Assembly (NCBI RefSeq): GCF_014648195.1
Contig: NZ_BMQQ01000007.1
Location: forward strand, 62,001 to 126,000
Reading direction: 5' to 3'
DNA length: 64,000 nucleotides
From: Streptomyces purpureus
GTDB taxonomy: Bacteria; Actinomycetota; Actinomycetes; Streptomycetales; Streptomycetaceae
Shown here: positions 1 to 9,008 of the stretch, in pieces
How the letters are laid out: each line of letters opens with the position of its first letter
How positions within the stretch are numbered: position 1 is the stretch's first letter
Position numbers and translations under genes: made by a program
The notes under the pieces: model-generated
What the model saw: the letters and a program-made list of their open reading frames with translations, nothing else
What the model was told of the DNA's origin: nothing
Database searches by the model: none

Positions 1-2
1 AC

Positions 3-740
3 AGCGACGCGCTCGTCGTCCTGAAGAACGTCGACAAGCACTTCGGCGCGCTCCATGTGCTCCAGAACATCGATCTCACCATCGGCCGTGGTGAGGTCGT
101 GGTCGTCATCGGCCCGTCCGGCTCCGGAAAGTCGACGCTGTGCCGTGCCATCAACCGCCTGGAGACCATCGACAACGGCGAGATCGTCATCGACGGCAAG
201 CCCCTGCCCGCCGAAGGGCGGGAGCTGGCGACCCTCCGGGCCGACGTCGGCATGGTCTTCCAGTCGTTCAACCTCTTCGCCCACAAGACCGTCCTGGAGA
301 ACGTCACCCTCGGCCAGATCCGGGTCCGTAAGAAGGACAAGAAGACGGCCGAGCAGCGGGCCCGGGCACTTCTGGACCGGGTCGGTGTCGCCTCCCAGGC
401 CGACAAGTACCCCGCCCAGCTCTCCGGCGGCCAGCAGCAGCGGGTGGCGATCGCCCGCGCCCTGGCCATGGACCCGAAGGTCATGCTCTTCGACGAGCCG
501 ACCTCCGCCCTCGACCCGGAGATGATCAACGAGGTGCTCGAGGTCATGCAGCAGCTCGCCCGCGACGGCATGACCATGGTCGTCGTCACCCACGAGATGG
601 GCTTCGCCCGGTCCGCCGCCAACCGCGTGGTCTTCATGTCGGACGGCCGGATCGTCGAGGAGACCACCCCGGACCAGTTCTTCAGCAACCCGCGCAGTGA
701 CCGTGCCAAGGACTTCCTCTCGAAGATCCTCCACCACTGA
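3..740 (+). CDS. gluA: Glutamate ABC transporter ATP-binding protein (5' partial)
   Basis: This is the ATPase that powers import of glutamate, working with GluB, GluC and GluD encoded directly downstream. The frame is open from the first bases, so the start lies before the window. Walker A (GPSGSGKST), the signature [14 protein letters not shown], Walker B (VMLFDEP), the D-loop SALD and the H-loop VVTHEM are all intact. The arrangement matches polar amino-acid ABC ATPases of the GlnQ/GluA type. A GTG at 57 is an internal Val codon, since the homologous sequence continues upstream of it. The substrate is inferred from the whole four-gene operon. Confidence 0.93.
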   Translation, partial: SDALVVLKNVDKHFGALHVLQNIDLTIGRGEVVVVIGPSGSGKSTLCRAINRLETIDNGEIVIDGKPLPAEGRELATLRADVGMVFQSFNLFAHKTVLENVTLGQIRVRKKDKKTAEQRARALLDRVGVASQADKYPAQLSGGQQQRVAIARALAMDPKVMLFDEPTSALDPEMINEVLEVMQQLARDGMTMVVVTHEMGFARSAANRVVFMSDGRIVEETTPDQFFSNPRSDRAKDFLSKILHH

Positions 741-772
741 GCCCGCACCACGCACTCCCAGGGGTGATGACC

Positions 773-1597
773 ATGAAGACACTCAAGGCCTCCGTCGCGG
801 CGGCCGCCGCGCTCGCGCTCGCCCTGTCCGTCGCGGCCTGCGGCGAAGGCGGGGACGGCGACGCCGGCAGCAAGATCACCATCGGGATCAAGTACGACCA
901 GCCCGGCCTCGGCCTGAAGACGCCGGACGGCAAGTACACCGGCTTCGACGTCGACGTGGCGACGTACATCGCCAAGGAACTGGGGTACGAACCCGGCGAC
1001 ATCGAATGGAAGGAGGCCAAGAGCGCCGACCGCGAGACGCTGCTCCAGCGCGGCGACGTCGACTTCATCGCGGCTTCCTACTCGATCAACGACGAACGCG
1101 CGAAGAAGGTCGACTTCGCCGGGCCCTACCTCCTGGCCCACCAGGACGTCCTGATCCGCGCCGACGACACCACCATCACCAAGCCGGAGGACCTGAGCGA
1201 CAAGCGGCTCTGCTCGGTCACCGGCTCCACCTCCGCCCAGAACGTCAAGGCGGAGATCGCCCCCGAGGCCCAGCTCCAGGAGTACGGCGGCTACTCGGAG
1301 TGCCTGACCGGCCTGGAGAACAGGGTCATCGACGCGCTCACCACCGATGACTCGATCCTCGCCGGATACGCGGCGCAGGAGCAGTTCAAGGGCAAGTTCA
1401 AGCTCGGCGGCTTCAAGCTGAGCAACGAGAACTACGGAATCGGCGTCCAGAAGGGAAGCGACCTCACGGAGAAGATCAACACGGCCCTGGAGAAGATGGT
1501 CCAGGACGGCTCCTGGGAGTCGTACGTCCAGAAGAACTTCGGTCCGGCCAACTACAAGAACGAGCCGGCGCCGAAGATCGGCGTGGTCGTCGACTGA
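773..1597 (+). CDS. gluB: Glutamate-binding lipoprotein of ABC importer
   Basis: Extracytoplasmic solute-binding protein of SBP family 3 that captures glutamate for the GluCD channel. A signal peptide ends in the lipobox LSVAAC with lipidated Cys23, so the protein should be membrane-anchored outside the cell. The mature part shows the family-3 pattern, including YTGFDVDVATYIAKELGY and GSTSAQNVKAE. In-frame starts exist at 764, 767 and 773. The AGGGG at 760-764 is properly spaced only for the ATG at 773. The gene lies 32 bp after gluA and 10 bp before gluC, consistent with one transcript. Confidence 0.92.
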   Translation: MKTLKASVAAAAALALALSVAACGEGGDGDAGSKITIGIKYDQPGLGLKTPDGKYTGFDVDVATYIAKELGYEPGDIEWKEAKSADRETLLQRGDVDFIAASYSINDERAKKVDFAGPYLLAHQDVLIRADDTTITKPEDLSDKRLCSVTGSTSAQNVKAEIAPEAQLQEYGGYSECLTGLENRVIDALTTDDSILAGYAAQEQFKGKFKLGGFKLSNENYGIGVQKGSDLTEKINTALEKMVQDGSWESYVQKNFGPANYKNEPAPKIGVVVD

Positions 1598-1607
1598 GCG
1601 GGCAGCC

Positions 1608-2273
1608 GTGTTCGACTTCCTCGAAGGCTACGACCTGCTGGGAGCGTTCTGGGTAACGGTCCAGCTCACCGTCTACTCCGCGATCGGCTCCCTGATCTGG
1701 GGGACGCTGCTGGCGGCCATGCGCGTCAGCCCCGTCCCCCTGATGCGTGGCTTCGGCACCGCCTACGTCAACATCGTCCGTAACATCCCACTCACGGTGA
1801 TCATCGTCTTCACCTCGCTCGGCCTCTTCCAGACGCTCAACGTCTCACTGGGCGCGGACGACTTCACCACGATCAACTTCCGTCTCGCCGTCCTCGGGCT
1901 GATCGCCTACACCGCCGCGTTCGTCTGCGAGGCGCTGCGCTCGGGCATCAACACGGTCCCGGTCGGTCAGGTGGAGGCGGCCCGCGCCATCGGGCTGAGC
2001 TTCCCGCAGGTCCTGAGGCTCATCGTGCTGCCGCAGGCCTTCCGCTCCGTGGTCGGCCCGCTCGCCAACGTCCTGATCGCGCTCACCAAGAACACCACCG
2101 TGGCCGCCGCGATCGGAGTCGCCGAGGCGGCGCTGCTGATGCGCGAGATGATCGAGAACGAGGCCCAGCTCATCCTCATCTCGGCCATCTTCGCCGTCGG
2201 ATTCATCTGCCTCACCCTCCCCACCGGCCTCTTCCTCGGCTGGGTGGCCAAGAAGGTGGCGGTGAAGCGATGA
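1608..2273 (+). CDS. gluC: Glutamate ABC transporter permease GluC
   Basis: One of two inner-membrane subunits forming the glutamate translocation channel. It has about five hydrophobic segments and a cytoplasmic EAA loop (EAARAIGLSFPQVLRL, ending LPQA) that docks on the ATPase. Length (221 residues) fits His/Glu/Gln/Arg permeases of the HisM type. Start is GTG at 1608; its last codons overlap gluD by 4 bp (ATGA), indicating translational coupling. Confidence 0.92.
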   Translation: MFDFLEGYDLLGAFWVTVQLTVYSAIGSLIWGTLLAAMRVSPVPLMRGFGTAYVNIVRNIPLTVIIVFTSLGLFQTLNVSLGADDFTTINFRLAVLGLIAYTAAFVCEALRSGINTVPVGQVEAARAIGLSFPQVLRLIVLPQAFRSVVGPLANVLIALTKNTTVAAAIGVAEAALLMREMIENEAQLILISAIFAVGFICLTLPTGLFLGWVAKKVAVKR

Positions 2274-3175
2274 CCAACGTGCTGTACGACGTCCCGGGGC
2301 CGCGCGCCAAGCGCCGCAACCTCCTCTACACCGTGGTCTTCCTCGCCGCCCTGGGCGTGCTGATCTGGTGGGTGGTCCTCAGCCTCGCCGACAAGGGCCA
2401 GCTCGAATGGTCCAAGTGGGCGCCGTTCTTCACGGACTCCCGCACCTGGAGCACGTACCTCCTGCCGGCCTTGGAGAACACCCTCCTCGGCGCCGCGCTC
2501 GCCATGGTCATCGCGCTGCCGCTGGGCGCGCTGTTCGGCATCGCCCGCCTCTCCGACCACTGGTGGGTGCTCGGCGCCGCCGGCACGGTCGTGGAGTTCT
2601 TCCGCGCCATCCCCGTGCTGATCCTGATGCTCTTCGCCAACGCCGCCTACTCCCAGTTCACCGACATCAGCCCGAGCAGCCGGCCGCTGTACGCGGTCGT
2701 CACCGGCCTCGTCCTCTACAACGCCTCGGTCCTCGCCGAGGTGGTACGGGCCGGCATCCTGGCGCTGCCCGCCGGGCAGACCGACGCGGCCAAGGCGATC
2801 GGCATGCGCAAGGGCCAGACCATGACGTACGTGCTGCTGCCGCAGTCGGTGACCGCGATGCTGCCCGCGCTCGTCAGCCAGCTGGTCGTCATCGTCAAGG
2901 ACACCGCGCTCGGCGGCGCGATGCTCGGCTTCTCCGAACTGCTCGCCTCGGTCCGCCCGATGAGCGCCAACTACGGCGCCAACACGATCGCCGGCTTCAC
3001 GGTCGTCGCCGTCATCTTCGTCGCGCTCAACTTCGCCCTCACCACCTTCGCCGGATGGCTCGAAGGCCGGCTGCGGCGCGGCAAGAAGTCCACCGGCGCG
3101 GTCGTCGGCGTCGACGCCGTGGAGGAACTGGCCACCCCCGGCGAACATGTCGGCCAGGCCGAGGAGACCAAGTAG
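2270..3175 (+). CDS. gluD: Glutamate ABC transporter permease GluD
   Basis: Second channel subunit of the glutamate importer. It is longer than GluC (301 residues) because of an N-terminal cytoplasmic stretch and a charged C-terminal tail (about residues 270-301), as is usual for GluD. The EAA loop reads DAAKAIGMRKGQTMTYVLLP. It ends the operon and is followed by a GC-rich hairpin at 3265-3304. It converges on the methyltransferase at 3313-3954. Confidence 0.91.
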   Translation: MTNVLYDVPGPRAKRRNLLYTVVFLAALGVLIWWVVLSLADKGQLEWSKWAPFFTDSRTWSTYLLPALENTLLGAALAMVIALPLGALFGIARLSDHWWVLGAAGTVVEFFRAIPVLILMLFANAAYSQFTDISPSSRPLYAVVTGLVLYNASVLAEVVRAGILALPAGQTDAAKAIGMRKGQTMTYVLLPQSVTAMLPALVSQLVVIVKDTALGGAMLGFSELLASVRPMSANYGANTIAGFTVVAVIFVALNFALTTFAGWLEGRLRRGKKSTGAVVGVDAVEELATPGEHVGQAEETK

Positions 3176-3264
3176 TCCGTGGCTCCTCAGGTCCGTGCGG
3201 TCAGGCGCGGCTGGTTGCCGTTGAGACAGTGGCCGATGCGCATGCCCCGCATCATTCAGCACGG

Positions 3265-3304
3265 CCGCCCCGCCCCGGACTGTGCGGCCCGGGGCGCGGG
3301 GCGG
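3265..3304. terminator. GC-rich hairpin between convergent genes
   Basis: Left arm 3265-3278 (CCGCCCCGCCCCGG) pairs with right arm 3289-3304 with a two-base bulge. It sits between gluD and the oppositely oriented methyltransferase gene, so it probably ends the gluABCD transcript. There is no U-run, as is common in Streptomyces terminators. Confidence 0.6.
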
Positions 3305-3312
3305 CCGGGGGG

Positions 3313-3954
3313 TCACTCCCGGGCGGCCAGGACGAACGCCTGCCGGGTCCGCTCGTGCTCCAGCCGCTCCCGGACCGTCCGGGCGCGCGGGGCGAACCCC
3401 GCCTCGGCCAGCAGCGCGACGACCTGGTCCGGGTCGCGCCGGTGGAAGGTGAGGCGGACCGGGTGGCCGAGCGCCTCGGTCATCACCAGCGGCTCCCCGT
3501 CGCACTGGAAGGCGAGCAGCAGCTGCCCGCCGGGGGCCAGGACCCGCGCGAACTCCGCGAAGGCCCGGGGGAGTTGTTCGTCGGTCAGGTGGATGATGGA
3601 GTACCAGGCGAGGACGCCGCAGAGCGAGCCGTCCGGCACGTCCAGGGCGAGGATCGAGCCCACGTCGAAGCGGATGCCGGGGTGCTTCTCGCGCGCCACC
3701 TCCACCATCCCGGGGGAGAGGTCCACACCGGACACCGGTACGCCGAGCCCGTGCAGAAAGGGCGTCACCCGGCCCGTCCCACAGCCCGCGTCCAGGACCG
3801 GCAGGCCCGTGGCCCGGACCTCCTCGGCGAAGGCGCCGATCAGCGCCCGCTCCAGCGGCCGGGCCGCGAGCTCGTCGTCCCACTGCTCGTGCAGGTCCCG
3901 GGCCAGCACGTCGTACGACCCCCGCACGCTGTCCAGCAGCTCCTGTTCGCTCAT
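3313..3954 (-). CDS. Class I SAM-dependent methyltransferase
   Basis: Probable small-molecule methyltransferase of the Rossmann-fold class I type, 213 residues. Motif I is LDAGCGTGR at about residues 54-62, followed by GVDLSPGMVEVAREKHP and the post-motif FDVGSILAL, which together form the SAM pocket. The region HLTDEQLPRAFAEFARVLAPGG is the usual Methyltransf_11/25 core. I chose the ATG at 3954 because the reading frame upstream loses family resemblance. The substrate cannot be read from the sequence. It sits between two convergent or tandem neighbours without an obvious operon. Confidence 0.8.
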   Translation of the reverse strand: MSEQELLDSVRGSYDVLARDLHEQWDDELAARPLERALIGAFAEEVRATGLPVLDAGCGTGRVTPFLHGLGVPVSGVDLSPGMVEVAREKHPGIRFDVGSILALDVPDGSLCGVLAWYSIIHLTDEQLPRAFAEFARVLAPGGQLLLAFQCDGEPLVMTEALGHPVRLTFHRRDPDQVVALLAEAGFAPRARTVRERLEHERTRQAFVLAARE

Positions 3955-4013
3955 GCGGGAGACCCTACCGCGGGCCTTGCTGCGGGCCCATGCCGCGGGG
4001 CCCTGCGCCGGGA

Positions 4014-5423
4014 TCAGCCCTGACCGGCGCCGGCCAGACGCTCGGGGGTGAGCAGCGTGGCGAGCCGGTCGGCGGGCAGGAGGCCCTTCTCCAGGACCAG
4101 TTCGGCCACCCCGCGGCCGGTGGTCAGCGCCTCCTGCGCGATGGAGGTGGCGGCCGTGTAGCCGATGTGCGGGTTGAGGGCGGTGACCAGGCCGATGGAG
4201 TTCTCCACGGTGGCGCGCAGCACCTCGGTGTTGGCGGTGATGCCGGTCACGCACCGCTCGGCGAGGGTCACACAGGCCGCGCGGAGCGAGGTGAGGGAGG
4301 TCGCCAGGGAGTGCAGGATGACCGGTTCGAAGGCGTTGAGCTGGAGCTGTCCGGCCTCGGCGGCCATCGTGATGGTCACGTCGTTGCCGATGACGGTGAA
4401 CGCGACCTGGTTGACGACCTCGGGGATGACCGGGTTGACCTTGCCCGGCATGATGCTGGAACCGGCCTGTACGGGCGGCAGGTTGATCTCGCCCAAGCCC
4501 GCGCGCGGGCCGGAGGAGAGCAGCCGCAGGTCGTTGCAGCTCTTGGAGAGCTTGACCGCGATCCGCTTGAGCACCCCGGACAGGTGCACGAACGCGCCGC
4601 AGTCCTGGGTGGCCTCGACCAGGTTCGCGGCGGTCACCAGCGGCAGGCCGGTGATCGCGGCGAGGTGACGGCGGGCCGTCTCGGCGTATCCGGGCGGGGC
4701 GTTGAGCCCGGTGCCGATCGCGGTGGCGCCCAGATTGATCTCGTGGATCAGCTCGACGGCCTCGGCGAGCCGGCTGCGGTCCTCGTCCAGCATCACGGCG
4801 TACGCGGAGAATTCCTGGCCCAGGGTCATCGGCACCGCGTCCTGGAGCTGGGTGCGGCCCATCTTCAGGATGTCGCGGAACTCGACGGCCTTGCCGGCGA
4901 ACGCGTCCTGGAGGACGGCCATCGCGCGCAGCAGCCCGTGCGCGGCGGTGATCGTCGCCAGCTTCACGGCGGTCGGGTAGACGTCGTTGGTGGACTGGCT
5001 GAGGTTGACGTCCTCGTTGGGGTGCAGGTGCTGGTACTGCCCCTTGCCGTGGCCGAGGAGTTCCAGCGCCCGGTTGGCGACGACCTCGTTGGCGTTCATG
5101 TTGGTCGAGGTCCCGGCGCCGCCCTGAATGACGTCCACGACGAACTGGTCGTGCAGGGCGCCCGCGCGGATCTCCCGGCAGGCGGCGACGATCGCCGCGG
5201 CCTTCTCGGCCGGCAGCAGCCCGAGCTCCTCGTTGGCCAGCGCCGCGGCCTCCTTGACCGCGGCGAGTGCCTCGACCAGCTGCGGGTAGACCGAGATCGG
5301 GGTGCCCGTGACGGGGAAGTTCTCCATGGCGCGCAGGGAGTGGATGCCCCAGTACGCCTCGGCGGGGACGTCACGGTCCCCGAGCAGATCGTGTTCGCGG
5401 CGGACGGCGGCGACGGCGGTCAT
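4014..5423 (-). CDS. aspA: Aspartate ammonia-lyase
   Basis: Catalyses L-aspartate to fumarate plus ammonia. The 469-residue length and the fumarase/aspartase signature GSSIMPGKVNP (flexible loop with the catalytic Ser) identify the superfamily. The N-terminal EHDLLGDRDVPAEAYWGIHSLRA and the block TSTNMNANEVVANRALE are typical of AspA rather than fumarase C. It lies 51 bp downstream of the asparaginase gene on the same strand. Together they would take asparagine to aspartate to fumarate, and the divergent AsnC-type gene at 6637 is the obvious candidate regulator. Confidence 0.93.
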   Translation of the reverse strand: MTAVAAVRREHDLLGDRDVPAEAYWGIHSLRAMENFPVTGTPISVYPQLVEALAAVKEAAALANEELGLLPAEKAAAIVAACREIRAGALHDQFVVDVIQGGAGTSTNMNANEVVANRALELLGHGKGQYQHLHPNEDVNLSQSTNDVYPTAVKLATITAAHGLLRAMAVLQDAFAGKAVEFRDILKMGRTQLQDAVPMTLGQEFSAYAVMLDEDRSRLAEAVELIHEINLGATAIGTGLNAPPGYAETARRHLAAITGLPLVTAANLVEATQDCGAFVHLSGVLKRIAVKLSKSCNDLRLLSSGPRAGLGEINLPPVQAGSSIMPGKVNPVIPEVVNQVAFTVIGNDVTITMAAEAGQLQLNAFEPVILHSLATSLTSLRAACVTLAERCVTGITANTEVLRATVENSIGLVTALNPHIGYTAATSIAQEALTTGRGVAELVLEKGLLPADRLATLLTPERLAGAGQG

Positions 5424-5474
5424 GAGTCCTTCAGTGGTACGAGGGGAGAGAGTGGGGAGGGAAGGCAGGGGGGA

Positions 5475-6524
5475 TCAGGCGGAGAGGCCGGCCAGGACGG
5501 CGCCCGCGGGCTCACCGGCCGGCTGCTCGAGCAGGCGGCGCAGGACCTCGTTCCGGGAGTCGGCCTCGGTGTCGAGCAGCGCCGCGAGGACGGCGATCCG
5601 GGCCTGGCCCGCGCGGAGCGTGCCGGTCGGCACGGCGCCCGCCGCGACCAGGTCCACGGCGCCGCCATGGGTGTAGATCTCGGTGACCGGCCCCGCCGCC
5701 ACCCGCGTGGTGAGCGCCACCAGGACGCCCCGCTCCACGGCGGCGGCGACCGCGTCGACGAACTCCGGGGTGGCGTTCCCGGCGCCGGTGGCGATCAGCA
5801 CGATGCCCTGGGCGCCGGCCTGCACGGCGGCGTTCAGCAGCAGCGGGTCGGCGTCCACGTGGTGCATGACCATGTCCACCCGGGGCAGCGCGCCGGGCGT
5901 GACGTCCGGGAGCCCGAGGGGCTCCGGGCGCTCGGCGTGGCGCAGGACGGTCACCTTGCCGAAGCCGACGTTGCCCAGGCGCGGCCCGGACGGGTCGGCG
6001 AACGCGTCGAGGGCCAGCGTCTGCGTCTTGACCGTGCCACGGGCGGCGTGGACCTTGCCGTCGAAGACGACCAGGACGCCGAGTCCGCGCACCGAGGCGG
6101 CGGTGAGCAGTGCGTCGTAGAGATTGTTGGGCCCGTCGCCGTCCTCCGTGCCCATGGGCCGCTGTGCGCCGGTGAGGACCACGGGGCGCGGGTCGTGGTG
6201 GTACAGGTCGAGCAGGAAGGCGGACTCCTCCAGGGTGTCCGTGCCGTGGGCGACGACGACACCGGCCACATCAGGGTCGGCCAGCACGTCGTGGACCGTG
6301 CGCAGCAGGGTGAGCTGCTGGGCGGAGGTCAGCCGGGGGCTGTTCACGCTGAAGAGGTCGACGACCTCGACGGATATCCCCTCGGGGAGTGCCGCGGTGG
6401 ACATGACGTCCCGGCCGCTGGCGTCGGCGGCGAAACCGGTGCCCTGCCAGCGGCTGGCGATGGTGCCGCCCGTGCTGATCACGACGATCCGCCGCTGCTG
6501 CTCCGGTGTCTGTACCCGCTCCAC
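5475..6524 (-). CDS. ansA: L-asparaginase
   Basis: Hydrolyses asparagine to aspartate and ammonia. Both catalytic threonine motifs are present: VISTGGTIAS near the N-terminus and VVAHGTDTLEE, with the Thr-Asp-Lys/Glu network expected for the family. No signal peptide is seen, so it is probably cytoplasmic. The frame extends upstream to 6776, but the GTG at 6524 is preceded by GGAAGG at good spacing, giving 349 residues. That is normal for bacterial asparaginases. First gene of an ansA-aspA pair. Confidence 0.91.
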   Translation of the reverse strand: MERVQTPEQQRRIVVISTGGTIASRWQGTGFAADASGRDVMSTAALPEGISVEVVDLFSVNSPRLTSAQQLTLLRTVHDVLADPDVAGVVVAHGTDTLEESAFLLDLYHHDPRPVVLTGAQRPMGTEDGDGPNNLYDALLTAASVRGLGVLVVFDGKVHAARGTVKTQTLALDAFADPSGPRLGNVGFGKVTVLRHAERPEPLGLPDVTPGALPRVDMVMHHVDADPLLLNAAVQAGAQGIVLIATGAGNATPEFVDAVAAAVERGVLVALTTRVAAGPVTEIYTHGGAVDLVAAGAVPTGTLRAGQARIAVLAALLDTEADSRNEVLRRLLEQPAGEPAGAVLAGLSA

Positions 6525-6636
6525 GCCGCGCCCTTCCGAATGCTTGTATGACTGGCGCAACGATAGATGGAAGGGCGCGCAATGTGCTTGCCAAGATCCG
6601 CACGGTCGACCCTGGATCGTGGGGGATAATTGCGTG
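6525..6636. promoter_or_regulatory. Divergent ansA / asnC-type promoter region
   Basis: This 112-bp region must hold promoters for ansA (minus) and the AsnC-type gene (plus). GCGCAA occurs at 6555-6560 and 6577-6582, and TTGCG in the opposite orientation at 6630-6634. These are plausible half-sites for an AsnC/Lrp protein. GATAAT at 6625-6630 looks like a -10 element whose transcript would begin at the ATG at 6637. The assignments are inference. Confidence 0.4.
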
Positions 6637-7092
6637 ATGGACGCGATCGATCTCAGTATCTTGCGTGAGCTCCAGAACGACGGGCGGCTCACCAACCAGG
6701 AGCTCGCCCAGCGCGTGGGCCTGAGCCCCTCACCCTGCATGCGCCGCGTGCGCCAGCTGGAGCAGGACGGAGTCATCCAGGGCTACCGCGCGATCGTCGA
6801 CCCGGAGGCGGTCGGCCGCGGCTTCGAGGTCCTCGTCTCGATCGAGGTGCGCCGCGACCGGGAGACCGTGGAGGCGTTCGAGGAGGCACTCAAGACGATC
6901 CCCGACGTCATCGAGGCGTACCGCCTCTTCGGCAGCCCCGGCTGTCTGCTGCGGATCGCCGTCGCCGACCTCGCCGCGTACGAACGGCTGTGGATCGAAC
7001 GCCTCACCACCCTCGCCGGAGTCACCGAGGTCAACTCCCAGATCATCATGAAGCGCATCAAGGAACCGCGCGGCCTGCCGGTCGAACGCTGA
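6637..7092 (+). CDS. AsnC/Lrp family transcriptional regulator
   Basis: Feast/famine regulator of 151 residues. The N-terminal HTH (about residues 5-50) reads LSILRELQNDGRLTNQELAQ then RVGLSPSPCMRRVRQLEQDG. The C-terminal RAM domain begins near RAIVDPEAVGRGFEVLVSIE. It is divergent from ansA-aspA, so asparagine or aspartate is a likely effector. The ATG at 6637 has only a distant GGGGGA; a -10-like GATAAT seven bases upstream suggests a leaderless mRNA. An alternative start is the GTG at 6634. Confidence 0.88.
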   Translation: MDAIDLSILRELQNDGRLTNQELAQRVGLSPSPCMRRVRQLEQDGVIQGYRAIVDPEAVGRGFEVLVSIEVRRDRETVEAFEEALKTIPDVIEAYRLFGSPGCLLRIAVADLAAYERLWIERLTTLAGVTEVNSQIIMKRIKEPRGLPVER

Positions 7093-7193
7093 TCCGTCCG
7101 TTCGCCGCCGTCCCGCCCGCGCCCGATCCAACCGTTGTGACTGTTGGGTCGATTCACCCCTGCGGGGAGCCCGGCGTGGGCACGCTGGGCCCC

Positions 7194-8306
7194 ATGACAG
7201 ACCTGGGTGACAGCGTGCCCGCGTACCGCACGATCCGTATGACCGCCCTCGACCAGCCGGTCGCCGCGGTCGCGGACGTGGAGGCGTGGGAGGCACGCGA
7301 GAAGTATCCCGATCTCCTCTCCGCCGGCGGCCCGGTCTTCGGCGTCGCGCGGGAGCGCGAGCGCGGAGGCTGGGAGCTGCTCGACTCCGTCTCCGGCGAC
7401 ACCCCGCAGGACGGCCGGGACGCCATGGGGTCGCAGTTCCGCAGACTCCTCCAGCGGGCCGAACAGGACGGCGACCCGGCAGCGCAGGAGGCGTGCGCCC
7501 GCGCGGTCGAGCTCATGGACTGGGAGCCCCTGGACGAGCTGACCGTCCTCGGCGTACGCCACCGGGTCGTGCGCGCCGAGGTCTTCGTCCGCTCCGGGCC
7601 CGACGGACCCGAGCCGCCGCGCCCCTCCGACCCGGACCCGGCGCCTCCCGGCGAGTCGCACAGCGCGCGCTGCCCCACCGAGGGGTTCGTCATCGACCCG
7701 CTGACGGCCACCGGCATGTCCGAGGGCATTCTCAAGGTGGAGCTGCTCTCCCTGGTCCGCAAGGCCGGCACCGTCCCCGACGACGTCCGCGAGGACTCGC
7801 GGCGCGCGGCCGAGACCCACCCGGGTGGTGTGCTGCTGCCCGCCACCTTCATGACGGCCGAGCACGTACGGGGCCGCTGGCGGCCAGAGTCCGGTGGCGC
7901 CTGTGTCACCCCGCAGGCCGCCCGCGACGGGCTCGCCATGAAACTCCGGGTGATGATCCCCTGGGAGCTGGGGCCCGACCCTGCCCTGCACGCCCCCTAC
8001 ATGGCCGCGGCCGACCGCTTCGACGCCCGGCGCACCGACGAACTGACCGTCGAGGGGCGCCGGTTCAGGATCGTACGGGTCGAGCGGCTGGTCCGGGTCG
8101 GCCCCGAGGGACCGGAGGGCCCGCGCCCCTCCGATCCCGATCCGTACCCGCCGGTGATGGTCTACGACCAGCAGCTGCGCGAGCAGGGCGTCCTCACCGA
8201 CGAGGACGAGCAGCGGCCCGTCGTCCTCAGCCCGGAGACCCAGCGCCTCGCGGACCTCGTCCACGCCGAGGAGGACCGCCGCCGAGCCCTGCGCCGCAGG
8301 CCCTGA
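7194..8306 (+). CDS. DUF5954 family protein with internal duplication
   Basis: Unknown function; resembles the Streptomyces DUF5954 family. The 370-residue protein is soluble and acidic, with no signal peptide or membrane segment. It contains two related blocks: DELTVLGVRHRVVRAEVFVR followed by GPDGPEPPRPSDPDP near residues 118-156, and DELTVEGRRFRIVRVERLVR followed by GPEGPEGPRPSDPDP near 283-321. The gene therefore looks like a fused duplicate. The start ATG at 7194 follows 101 bp of intergenic DNA after the AsnC gene. No pathway is suggested by the neighbours. Confidence 0.7.
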   Translation: MTDLGDSVPAYRTIRMTALDQPVAAVADVEAWEAREKYPDLLSAGGPVFGVARERERGGWELLDSVSGDTPQDGRDAMGSQFRRLLQRAEQDGDPAAQEACARAVELMDWEPLDELTVLGVRHRVVRAEVFVRSGPDGPEPPRPSDPDPAPPGESHSARCPTEGFVIDPLTATGMSEGILKVELLSLVRKAGTVPDDVREDSRRAAETHPGGVLLPATFMTAEHVRGRWRPESGGACVTPQAARDGLAMKLRVMIPWELGPDPALHAPYMAAADRFDARRTDELTVEGRRFRIVRVERLVRVGPEGPEGPRPSDPDPYPPVMVYDQQLREQGVLTDEDEQRPVVLSPETQRLADLVHAEEDRRRALRRRP

Positions 8307-8438
8307 CCGCCCGGCTCCGACCGCCCGGACCCGTGCCCGCCCCGGCCCGGTGCCTGCCCTGGACTCAACCGCATCGTGGAACTTGTCGCTTTCTCCAAGG
8401 GGTTTGGCATCTGCTACAGAAATCGCGTCGATCAATTG

Positions 8439-8475
8439 CATATGAGAGGTCAGGCGGCCTAACGTGGCGCATATG
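8439..8475 (+). promoter_or_regulatory. Paired CATATG sites at the mod regulator start
   Basis: CATATG occurs at 8439-8444 and 8470-8475, 31 bp apart, about three helical turns on the same face. One lies upstream of the ribosome binding site and the other overlaps the first codons of the HTH-TOBE gene. Such rare AT-rich palindromes in GC-rich DNA could be an autoregulatory operator. No experiment or family consensus supports this directly. Confidence 0.25.
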
Positions 8476-8868
8476 CAGTCCTACACGATCGGGCAGGCGG
8501 CCCGTCTGCTCGGTGTCTCACCCGACACCGCGCGCCGCTGGGCGGACGCCGGGCGGGTCGCGACCCATCGCGACGAAGCCGGCCGGCGCCTCATCGACGG
8601 CCGGGATCTGGCCGCGTTCTCCATCGAGGTCGCCCAGAGCGGCCAGGGTGAGGACGAGGCCCCCTACACCTCGGCCCGTAACGCCTTCCCCGGCATCGTC
8701 ACCGCCGTCAAACTCGGCGACGTCGCCGCGCAGATCGAGATCCAGGCCGGTCCGCACCGCCTGGTCTCCCTGCTCACCCGGGAGGCGGTGGAGGAGCTCG
8801 GACTCGAGGTCGGCATGCGGGCCACCGCCCGCGTGAAGTCCACCAGCGTGCACATCGACCGCACCTGA
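8464..8868 (+). CDS. HTH-TOBE molybdate-responsive regulator (ModE-like)
   Basis: Small two-domain protein of 134 residues. The N-terminus is an excisionase/MerR-type helix-turn-helix (YTIGQAARLLGVSPDTARRW, about residues 6-30). The C-terminus is a mono-TOBE/molbindin domain (ARNAFPGIVTAVKLGDVAAQ through VGMRATARVKSTSVHI, about residues 65-131) that binds molybdate or tungstate. It precedes modA, so it probably senses oxyanion and controls uptake. GTG at 8464 is chosen because AGGCGG at 8452-8457 is six bases upstream; the ATG at 8473 would be too far. Confidence 0.85.
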   Translation: MAHMQSYTIGQAARLLGVSPDTARRWADAGRVATHRDEAGRRLIDGRDLAAFSIEVAQSGQGEDEAPYTSARNAFPGIVTAVKLGDVAAQIEIQAGPHRLVSLLTREAVEELGLEVGMRATARVKSTSVHIDRT

Positions 8869-9008
8869 GCCGCCCGGCCACCGCCCCGCTCTCTCCCGCT
8901 CCCGCGACATCAGTGACACCAGCGGCGCCGCCCGTTCCCGGCGTGGCTCTTCACCATCCGCTCGGACGGCTCGTGCCCGCCGTCCGCACCCCCAGGAGCT
9001 CCACCCCC

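Noticed and set aside
3990..6551. 853-codon plus-strand frame over aspA and ansA
   Set aside because: Composition is Gly/Asp/Val repeats typical of an antisense shadow, while the opposite strand has catalytic motifs of both enzymes.
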